A stretch of DNA of 12,255 nucleotides from positions 1 through 12,255 of the forward strand of contig JAMOUE010000119.1 of NCBI GenBank assembly GCA_027068235.1. Direction: 5' to 3'. Both the position numbers and the translations under genes were made by a program. The stretch's first letter is position 1, and each line of letters begins with the position of its first letter. The notes under the pieces were generated by a model. The model was not told where the DNA came from and did no database searches. It saw only the letters and a list, made by a program, of their open reading frames with translations. Below, piece after piece: positions 6,802-12,255 of the stretch. The DNA is from Deltaproteobacteria bacterium. Its GTDB lineage: Bacteria; Desulfobacterota; Dissulfuribacteria; Dissulfuribacterales; QOAL01.

Positions 6802-8694
6802 TTATTTCAGACCAAAGTTGAAGTTTGTTTTTATTTCTCGACCCACCAAAACAGAGTTTACCGCTGCAAACAGTTCCTTCATCTTAAAGGGTTTTCGCAA
6901 GTATGGCAGATTATACTTTTTCAGAAAATTTATAGTCTCCATATCTGAGACAATACCTGTAGTGAATACAACTTTTCTTTCATACTCAGGAAATTCTTCC
7001 AGTAGCTTTTTATACAGCTCCATGCCGTTCATTTCGGGCATCTTGAGATCAGATATGATGATATCAACCTTTTGCCTTCTCAACTTTTCCAGGGCTTCTT
7101 TGCCATTTGATGCCTTTATTGCGTGAAATTTTTGGGAAAAGACCTCTAAAAGAAGCTCAGAGATTTCATATTCGTCGTCCACCACCAAAATTCTCGGTTT
7201 TTGTGCAAGGTCTAATTTTATGACATTGTTGTCATCTGTTACGATCTCTATACACGATTTTGATGTATAGGCAGGGAGTTTTATAGAGAATATGGTTTCA
7301 CCTGGGCGTGACTCTACCGAGATATCACCACCATGTTCTTTGATTATACCATGGCATATACTTAGACCAAGGCCGGTTCCATCTTTTTGGGCCTTTGTGC
7401 TGAAAAAAGGATCAAAGATTTTTTTGATGATATCTTCTGATATGCCAGGTCCGTCGTCAATTATCTGAACGATTACATGATCCTCTTTGGCTTCAGACTG
7501 AACGGTAATCTTGCCGCCTTTTGGTGATACTGCTTCTATTGCATTCTTGATTACGTTTGTGAGAACCTGCTCTATCTGATGAGGATCAGCCATAATGAGA
7601 GGCAATGACTGATCAAGCTTCTTTTCAATAGTTATCTTTGTCCCACCACTTATACAGGTTGCTACAAGGTCACATGAATTTTTGATTATATCGTTGAGAT
7701 TGCACTCGATTTTGGTGGGCTTTTCCCGCCTTGAAAACAGTAGCAGAGAGTTAACTATCCTCTTGGCCCCTTCTGATGCAGAACGTATCCCTTCAATCGC
7801 CTTTTCCAGTTGTTCCCTATTGATATCTGCTGAAAGTATCTCGGTGTAACCCAAGATAGGGGTGAGTTTATTGTTGAGTTCGTGAGCTACAGCTGCCATC
7901 ATTTCTCCCATGGTAGCAAGCCTTTCTGCTCTAACAAGCCTGTTCCACAGGATATCTCTCTCTGTTATCTCTCTGCAGATAAAGATAACGCCGTTTTCAA
8001 TATGTTCACCCAGGGTATTTGCCAGCCTAAGCTCTACAGGTACGGTGTTGCCTTTGTAGTCTCGAAACACCACTTCTTCCAAGAAAAAAGCCCCTGGACA
8101 TCTATTTAATAGTTCTATTTTGGTTTGCAGTTCTTCTTGAAAACTAAAATCAACAAAATCGAGAATGGGTTTTTTTATAAGTTTTTTCAGAGGACAGCTC
8201 AAAATGGCAGCCATCTTTGGATTTGCATAGTGGATGATGCCCTCTTTAACTATGAGATAGCCTTCATTCATGTCCTCTATCAAGGCCCGGTAACGTTCTT
8301 TGGCCAGGGCTATCTCATCCATCATGGATATGTGTTCCAGTGCCCTTTTGAGAGAGTGGTAGAGTAAGTCGAACTCAAAGGGTTTCATCACGTAGTCGAA
8401 GGCACCGTTTCTGATGGCCTCTACCGCATTGTCTATAGAGGCGTGACCGGTCATTACAATAACTCTGGTTTTAGGACAGTACTCACGGCAATATTTCATT
8501 ATGTCTGAGCCTGTTCCGTCTTCCAGGTAGTAGTCTGTTACTACGATATCGAAAAATTGTTCTGAGAGTTTTTGTAGCCCTTCTTCGACACTTTCACATA
8601 CGGTTGCTTTAAAACCGGAATGGTCAAGGAGGAGCTTGAGAGTGTCTCTCATCTCCTTTTCATCGTCTATGACCAGGACTGTCCCAGAAATCAT
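6802..8694 (-). CDS. Hybrid regulator: REC - PAS - histidine kinase - REC
   Basis: Counted from the ATG at 8692-8694, the protein has 630 residues. The N-terminal receiver (about 3-118) has Asp10-Asp11, phospho-acceptor Asp54 (VVTDYYLEDG), Thr82 and Lys104. A PAS domain follows (about 135-245). The dimerisation/phosphotransfer helix carries His271 (VAHELNNKLTPILGY). The ATPase domain has the N-box TNVIKNAIEA, DDGPGI and GTGLGLSI. A C-terminal receiver (about 500-618) has Asp506-507, Asp549 (SDLKMPEMNG) and Lys601. The frame can extend upstream to 8760, but that start overlaps the preceding kinase gene by 50 bp and lacks a ribosome site. The chosen ATG has GGAGG 6 bases upstream and leaves a 16-bp gap. 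With receivers at both ends, it can take phosphate from a partner and pass its own on. No transmembrane segment or DNA-binding output is present. Confidence 0.92.
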   Translation of the reverse strand: MISGTVLVIDDEKEMRDTLKLLLDHSGFKATVCESVEEGLQKLSEQFFDIVVTDYYLEDGTGSDIMKYCREYCPKTRVIVMTGHASIDNAVEAIRNGAFDYVMKPFEFDLLYHSLKRALEHISMMDEIALAKERYRALIEDMNEGYLIVKEGIIHYANPKMAAILSCPLKKLIKKPILDFVDFSFQEELQTKIELLNRCPGAFFLEEVVFRDYKGNTVPVELRLANTLGEHIENGVIFICREITERDILWNRLVRAERLATMGEMMAAVAHELNNKLTPILGYTEILSADINREQLEKAIEGIRSASEGAKRIVNSLLLFSRREKPTKIECNLNDIIKNSCDLVATCISGGTKITIEKKLDQSLPLIMADPHQIEQVLTNVIKNAIEAVSPKGGKITVQSEAKEDHVIVQIIDDGPGISEDIIKKIFDPFFSTKAQKDGTGLGLSICHGIIKEHGGDISVESRPGETIFSIKLPAYTSKSCIEIVTDDNNVIKLDLAQKPRILVVDDEYEISELLLEVFSQKFHAIKASNGKEALEKLRRQKVDIIISDLKMPEMNGMELYKKLLEEFPEYERKVVFTTGIVSDMETINFLKKYNLPYLRKPFKMKELFAAVNSVLVGREIKTNFNFGLK

Positions 8695-8710
8695 AGGTTC
8701 CCTCCCGTGT

Positions 8711-11257
8711 TTAGTCATTACGACTTGCTGCTGGGATCCTGATTGTGAACAATGCCCCAACTCCTTCCTTGTTAGTTAGGGATATGTCCCCACCGCATGC
8801 CTTTAAAAGCCCATAACAGACAGAGAGTCCTAAACCCGAGTTTTCTTCTCCTTTTGTAGTAACAAAGGGAGAAAATATGCGATCTTTTAGATTGTCAGGG
8901 ACGCCAGGGCCAGTGTCCTCAAACTCTATAATTACATTTCCGTCTCTATAATGAGCCCTTATTATAATCTCCCCTTCTCCCTGAAGGGCCTCCTCTGAAT
9001 TCTTAAAGAGGTTAATCAATATTTGTTTAAGTTCATCTTTTGATATAGCCACCGAAGGCAATGCGTTATCCATCTCTAATCTAAGTTTAATGTTTTTTTC
9101 AGCAAGTCCAGGTCCAACTAGTAACTTAATTTCTGAAAATACTTCATTGATGTCCGTTTTAGGTTTATCGGCCTTTTTGCATGATTCTCCTTTTTGTTTA
9201 GAGAAGTCACTAAGTTTCCGCACTATCCGAGCTACTCTGTCTATTTCAGAACCGATGGCATCAATAGTCTTATCTTCTATATTACCTTTTTCTTTTTGTA
9301 TTTTTAAGATCTTTAAAAGATTTTTTATTATGCCCAGAGGATTGTTTACCTCGTGGACCACTTTTCTAGCAATTTCACTGGCAGCCCCCATTCTTTCTGA
9401 CTGAATCAGTTGCTCTTGAGCCTTTTTTAATTCTTGTGTCCTTTTGTTGAGCTCTTTTTCCAGCCATAGCGCCCTTTGTTTCCTTTCTGATTCCAAGGCG
9501 ACAGAATCGGTAACATCCCTTATAAAAAACAACAGTTTGGTGGAGCCGCCCAAAAACAATGATGTTTGCTGGATTTCCAACCAGCGGACATTACCATCAA
9601 GTGTACAAATCTTTCTCCTGCCAATATTTTTTATTTTGCCACTTCTCCTTAGCTCGTCAGCTACAGATGAGAAGGGGACCTGGAGTAATTCCCAAATATC
9701 TTTTTCTATCAGAACCTTTGAATCGAGTCCAAGTAAATTTTGAGATGCCTTGTTGACAAAAATAATCTGGCCATCCTCATCGGTGATAACAATGCCAATT
9801 GGACACTTTTTTACTAAAAGTTCATTTAGTACGTGCTCTTTCTCCCAAAGTTGCCTGTAGGATATCCCCCTGAGCACATGGGCAACTTCCCTGGCAAGTA
9901 GCCTAATTAAACTCAATTTTTGCTGAAAATCTATCCACTGACTTTCAGAAACGGCCAGTGCCAATGCTCCAACCTTGTCGTTGCCTGCAATGAGGGGAAC
10001 AGCAATAAAGTCACTTCCAAGATAGTCTTTGAGTTGGGTGTCTATGGTTTTACATCTTTTATCTTTGAAAAAATCACGGCTGAAAACAGGTTTACCCTGT
10101 TTATATGCTTCACTCCAAATAGAATCCTCTAGGTCTATTATATGAAGCTGTGGAGCCAGTGAATCATCTTCTGTTCCCTTGGCAAATACTCCCTTAAGGC
10201 ACCTATTTGAATAGTGAAAGAGTATTCCGCTTTGTATTTCAAAGAGGTTAGCCAAGGAGGTGAATAACACGCTGTGGAGTTCCTGCCGTGTTTTAACTAA
10301 GAGTAATGATTCAAGCGTGCCTATTAGTGTAGCTAAGTCAAAGGCCCTGTGCTCAAGAAGCTCAAATGTTTCTTTTCCTTGTGGCAGTTTGGGAGTTTTG
10401 TGGTCTCCAATTGTTAGCCCAAGTTCGTTAGCAGTTTGTTTTATAGAGTTTTGTACATCTTTGAAGATCTGCTCAAGACCATCGGCTTCTATGGGTAAGC
10501 CCACTCTTTTAAAGAGGTCGAGTAGGTCCGCAGTAGAAAGTGAATTTTCTTTATAGAGAAAATGGGCACAGATGTCTGCTAAATAGACAACTTTAAGAAT
10601 GGGAATAGAACCAGCAATTTGAGCGATTTCCTCGTGATGAAATTTTACTGCCGAACGGATGGTTAAGGGAAGATGCCATTTTTCTAAGAGTTTAAAACCC
10701 TCTTTTGTGTGATCTATTCCCCAAATTTTTTCCTCTGATTCCAGAATGGTCTGGCCTGTACGTGGATTTTGAACTATTTTATCAACGACATGAGGATTTT
10801 TGATTATTAGTGATAGCTGCCCTATATCGTGCAGAAGGCCGGCGAGAAATGCTTCTTCTTCTGAAAAAGGGGAATGGAAATATGAAGCAATGGTCTTACA
10901 CAAAAGGGCACAGCTCAAACTGTGGTTCCAAAAGTTCGACAGCGAAAAGCTTTTGGGTACCTCTATTTTAGAAAATGTTTGGCAAACTGCTGCCGTTATT
11001 GCCACATTACGCATAGTTGAAATACCCAAGTTGAGAGCAGCTTGGGTAATGGTTTTGACAGGTTGTCTTGGGCTTACTAAGGCAGAGTTAGCAATCTTTA
11101 GAATTTGAGTGCAAAGAGCCGGATCTTTGCTTGCAATATCCGCTAACTCCTTTACAGATTTTTTTTCATCATCTGTAGCTTCAAGGAGTCTTAGGATGAC
11201 AGTTGGAAGAGATGGAAGAACTGGTTCTCGTAGTGTTTTTGAACACGTCGTAGTCAT
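8711..11257 (-). CDS. HDOD - GAF - PAS - histidine kinase
   Basis: An 848-residue soluble sensor kinase. An N-terminal HDOD domain (about 10-280) shows LPSLPTVILRLLEATDD, ILKIANSALVSP, LLHDIGQLSL with His143-Asp144, GIDHTKEG and AVKFHHEE. A GAF-like domain follows (about 305-465), then a PAS domain (about 475-590; PIGIVITDEDGQIIFVNKAS), a coiled coil (590-620), and the phosphotransfer helix with His635 (RKVVHEVNNPLGIIKNLL). The ATPase domain has Asn749/Asn753, DTGPGV (781-786) and NSGLGLSV (806-813). It should autophosphorylate in response to GAF/PAS signals, with HDOD as an upstream interaction or control domain. It has no receiver; the receiver-bearing kinase encoded 16 bp downstream is the obvious partner. 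The ATG at 11257 lies just before the HDOD fold; its ribosome site is weak and the leader is very AT-rich. Confidence 0.92.
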   Translation of the reverse strand: MTTTCSKTLREPVLPSLPTVILRLLEATDDEKKSVKELADIASKDPALCTQILKIANSALVSPRQPVKTITQAALNLGISTMRNVAITAAVCQTFSKIEVPKSFSLSNFWNHSLSCALLCKTIASYFHSPFSEEEAFLAGLLHDIGQLSLIIKNPHVVDKIVQNPRTGQTILESEEKIWGIDHTKEGFKLLEKWHLPLTIRSAVKFHHEEIAQIAGSIPILKVVYLADICAHFLYKENSLSTADLLDLFKRVGLPIEADGLEQIFKDVQNSIKQTANELGLTIGDHKTPKLPQGKETFELLEHRAFDLATLIGTLESLLLVKTRQELHSVLFTSLANLFEIQSGILFHYSNRCLKGVFAKGTEDDSLAPQLHIIDLEDSIWSEAYKQGKPVFSRDFFKDKRCKTIDTQLKDYLGSDFIAVPLIAGNDKVGALALAVSESQWIDFQQKLSLIRLLAREVAHVLRGISYRQLWEKEHVLNELLVKKCPIGIVITDEDGQIIFVNKASQNLLGLDSKVLIEKDIWELLQVPFSSVADELRRSGKIKNIGRRKICTLDGNVRWLEIQQTSLFLGGSTKLLFFIRDVTDSVALESERKQRALWLEKELNKRTQELKKAQEQLIQSERMGAASEIARKVVHEVNNPLGIIKNLLKILKIQKEKGNIEDKTIDAIGSEIDRVARIVRKLSDFSKQKGESCKKADKPKTDINEVFSEIKLLVGPGLAEKNIKLRLEMDNALPSVAISKDELKQILINLFKNSEEALQGEGEIIIRAHYRDGNVIIEFEDTGPGVPDNLKDRIFSPFVTTKGEENSGLGLSVCYGLLKACGGDISLTNKEGVGALFTIRIPAASRND

Positions 11258-11339
11258 TAATTTTATCTTATAAGTATGGTTATCTTAGGTTATTATTAAA
11301 TTTAATAAGTAACTTTTTTAATAATGTTTTTCAAGTAAT

Positions 11340-11367
11340 GTCATAGCATTTCTAGTATTTTTAACAA
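11340..11367 (-). promoter_or_regulatory. Candidate promoter for the HDOD-kinase / REC-kinase-REC operon
   Basis: On the minus strand, TTGTTA (11367-11362) and TATGAC (11345-11340) are separated by 16 bp, each matching 4 of 6 consensus bases. The leader would be about 75 nt. The surrounding AT-richness makes chance matches easy. A TATAAG closer to the ATG is an alternative -10 without a good -35. Confidence 0.28.
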
Positions 11368-11425
11368 TCTTGTTACATTTTGTTCATGTTTTTTTTAAAA
11401 TTTTTTTAAACATAATAAACAACCT

Positions 11426-11453
11426 TTGCCAAGTTTCTTGTTATATTTATCAT
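11426..11453 (+). promoter_or_regulatory. Candidate plus-strand promoter ahead of the decayed open frame
   Basis: TTGCCA (11426-11431, 5 of 6) and TATCAT (11448-11453, 5 of 6) are spaced by 16 bp. An AAGGA site at 11479-11483 lies 5 bases before an ATG at 11489. This is the only place in the gap where a promoter, ribosome site and ATG line up, which hints at a former or very short gene. Confidence 0.35.
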
Positions 11454-11494
11454 AATCGGATTCCATTATAGTTTTATTAAGGAAATTTATGCGA

Positions 11495-11518
11495 TTTAAG
11501 CAAATTTTTTTGCTTAAA
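11495..11518. repeat. Perfect 10-bp inverted repeat with 4-base loop
   Basis: TTTAAGCAAA (11495-11504) pairs exactly with TTTGCTTAAA (11509-11518) around a TTTT loop. It is not followed by a T-run on the plus strand and is mostly A-T pairs, so it is a weak terminator candidate. It begins 4 bases after the ATG at 11489, where a hairpin would hinder translation of a short plus-strand gene. Confidence 0.6.
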
Positions 11519-11616
11519 AGCTCCTAGGAAGATACTCGTACCTTAATAGGCCATGTTGATCTTATGTTTGAACCTATGGCAGCTTCTTTACGAAAGATAG
11601 CGACAGATCAACCACA

Positions 11617-11642
11617 ATTCCTTATAGAGTCTTTTAAGGAAT
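11617..11642. repeat. 8-bp inverted repeat (ATTCCTTA / TAAGGAAT)
   Basis: ATTCCTTA at 11617-11624 pairs with TAAGGAAT at 11635-11642 across a 10-base loop. It falls where the first two pieces of the suspected gene remnant change frame. It may be chance in AT-rich DNA or part of a structured transcript. Confidence 0.35.
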
Positions 11643-11850
11643 CATATTGCTTCTAATCAGCCTTTAAGAAGTATTATTATTGATAACGAGTGGATAAAAA
11701 GAGGTGTAAAGAAGTCTCTTTGGTCCCTCATAATAAGGTTATTGCTGGGCCTTTTTGACGTGACAGAATAATCTTCATCATCACGAGGCGGTGCAGCTTG
11801 ATGGCGATTTTCTAATTCAGGAGTTAGATTGTTGTTCTATATTAGAGTAA

Positions 11851-11931
11851 TGTCGTGGCTGTATTAATCTTTGAAATATCAAGATGTTAGGTGCAATTAT
11901 GGTTTGAGTGTTGATTCTGCGTATAACTTAA
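11851..11931. other. Noncoding spacer downstream of the nucleotidyltransferase stop
   Basis: All plus-strand frames are broken by stops. The minus-strand gene at the right edge ends at 11932. I see no terminator with a clear stem and T-run following that stop. Confidence 0.4.
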
Positions 11932-12255
11932 TTAATTACCGTTAGAGCTAATAATCGAGTCTGCAGGATACTCTTTGTGGTGGAAGTGATGTGCAATAGT
12001 TTTGGGATGAATGCTTGATCCTTGATCGATTGTGAGTCCCTGAGGTATCTGGGCATGCATGCCTATTGTAACTATCTTTCCTTTTTCTCGGCCAATGTTT
12101 GCCCCTTTTCCTATGCTTACACCAATATCGGTAATAGTTCTAAAAACTTTTGCCCCTGGTCCAATCTGTGTATCAAAAAATAGGATGGAATCCTTAACTA
12201 CGGCTCCTTCTCCAACTTGAACTCCTGGAAACAGGATAGAACGCTCTACGTGTCC
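11932..12255 (-). CDS. glgC: Sugar-phosphate nucleotidyltransferase, C-terminal beta-helix (probable glucose-1-phosphate adenylyltransferase; 5' end outside window)
   Basis: An open minus-strand frame runs from the right edge to a TAA at 11934-11932 and encodes the last 107 residues. It shows hexapeptide-type left-handed beta-helix rungs: SILFPGVQVGEGAVVKDSIL, then IGPGAKVFRTITDIGVSIGKGANIG, then KIVTIGMHAQIPQGLTI, ending HHFHHKEYPADSIISSNGN. The SILFPGV-VGEGAVV-DSIL pattern is typical of GlgC, which makes ADP-glucose for glycogen synthesis from glucose-1-phosphate and ATP; other nucleotidyltransferases with this helix cannot be excluded because the catalytic N-terminal domain is outside the window. 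Its only start lies beyond the edge, so simple start-to-stop searches miss it. The preceding 82 bp show no terminator. Confidence 0.7.
   Translation of the reverse strand, partial: GHVERSILFPGVQVGEGAVVKDSILFFDTQIGPGAKVFRTITDIGVSIGKGANIGREKGKIVTIGMHAQIPQGLTIDQGSSIHPKTIAHHFHHKEYPADSIISSNGN

Larger units (their letters stand above)
11258..11488. other. AT-rich divergent intergenic region upstream of the HDOD-kinase gene
   Basis: This stretch is strongly AT-rich with many A/T runs, for instance around 11391-11409. It holds the candidate minus-strand promoter at 11340-11367 and a candidate plus-strand promoter at 11426-11453. I see no tRNA-like cloverleaf, direct repeat array or riboswitch-like block. 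The composition would suit a bent promoter region or binding by nucleoid proteins. Confidence 0.5.
11489..11850 (+). pseudogene. Possible frameshifted and stop-interrupted gene remnant
   Basis: No long open frame exists here, but three protein-like pieces follow each other in overlapping frames. Piece one starts at ATG 11489, is cut by TAG at 11525-11527, and continues in the same frame to TAA 11654-11656 (contains GHVDLMFEPMAASLRKIA). Piece two is open from 11628 to TAA 11769-11771 (contains SIIIDNEWIKRGVKKSLW). Piece three is open from 11764 to TAA 11848-11850 (contains HHHEAVQLDGDFLIQELD). One nonsense change and two small indels would turn this into a single reading of about 115 residues. 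I recognise no family. The pieces are short and the DNA is AT-rich, so coincidence or a noncoding RNA is possible. Confidence 0.33.

Noticed and set aside
6818..11108. Many open frames of 65-105 codons on the strand opposite the two kinase genes (for example 9090-9404 and 10800-11108, plus strand)
   Set aside because: They lie wholly inside genes with clear domain structure, lack ribosome sites and encode no recognisable motif. Ser/Phe/Leu-rich composition is typical of the antisense of coding sequence.
11495..11518. Hairpin considered as a rho-independent terminator
   Set aside because: The stem is almost all A-T pairs with one G-C and one C-G pair, there is no following T-run on either strand, and no gene on either strand ends next to it.
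11525..11527. In-frame TAG considered as a pyrrolysine or read-through codon
   Set aside because: The frame after it ends within about 43 codons and then needs two further frameshifts. Decay explains it better, and no pyrrolysine genes are visible.
12052..12063. Perfect 12-bp palindrome GGCATGCATGCC
   Set aside because: It lies inside the nucleotidyltransferase coding sequence (Ile-Gly-Met-His-Ala) and is explained by codon usage; no second copy was seen.
1..12255. CRISPR arrays, tRNA or rRNA genes, insertion sequences, phage or toxin-antitoxin genes
   Set aside because: No regularly spaced repeats, cloverleaf-like arms, transposase motifs or terminal inverted repeats were seen on either strand. 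The window reads as ordinary chromosomal signalling and metabolic genes.

Overview
The window looks like chromosomal DNA of a moderately AT-rich, Gram-negative, anaerobic-type bacterium. The gene styles suggest a Desulfobacterota/deltaproteobacterial lineage: an AmmeMemoRadiSam radical SAM enzyme, several HDOD proteins, large PAS/GAF hybrid histidine kinases, and a COG2231-type endonuclease III relative. That assignment is inference from gene content, not from a marker gene. I see no rRNA, tRNA, CRISPR array, insertion sequence or phage gene.

Layout: positions 2-142 carry the C-terminal tail of an unrecognised plus-strand gene. It meets, back to back, the minus-strand AmrS-like radical SAM gene (143-1156). 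A 198-bp divergent spacer with overlapping candidate promoters leads to a plus-strand pair: a CheD-like protein that has lost its catalytic Cys and Thr (1355-1822), and a stand-alone HDOD protein (1819-2691) overlapping it by 4 bp. Converging on that pair is a minus-strand three-gene unit (4866 to 2700): a small membrane protein, a membrane-anchored HDOD protein, and an endonuclease III-like DNA glycosylase. Divergent from it is a polytopic M48-type metalloprotease with C-terminal TPRs (4973-6769). Converging on that is a minus-strand signalling pair (11257 to 6802): an HDOD-GAF-PAS-histidine kinase followed 16 bp later by a REC-PAS-histidine kinase-REC protein. A 674-bp gap holds an AT-rich upstream region and what looks like a frameshifted gene remnant. 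At the right edge is the C-terminal part of a minus-strand sugar-phosphate nucleotidyltransferase, probably GlgC-like.

How they may work together: three HDOD domains in about 9.5 kb, in three architectures (soluble, membrane-anchored, kinase-fused), plus a CheD pseudo-deamidase and two kinases with receivers, make this an HDOD-centred signalling neighbourhood. HDOD domains act mainly as protein-interaction and output-control modules. A plausible model is that the HDOD-kinase and the REC-kinase-REC protein form one phosphorelay, while the CheD-like/HDOD and membrane-HDOD units are parallel or linked branches. No output regulator with a DNA-binding or GGDEF/EAL domain lies in the window, so the end target is unknown.
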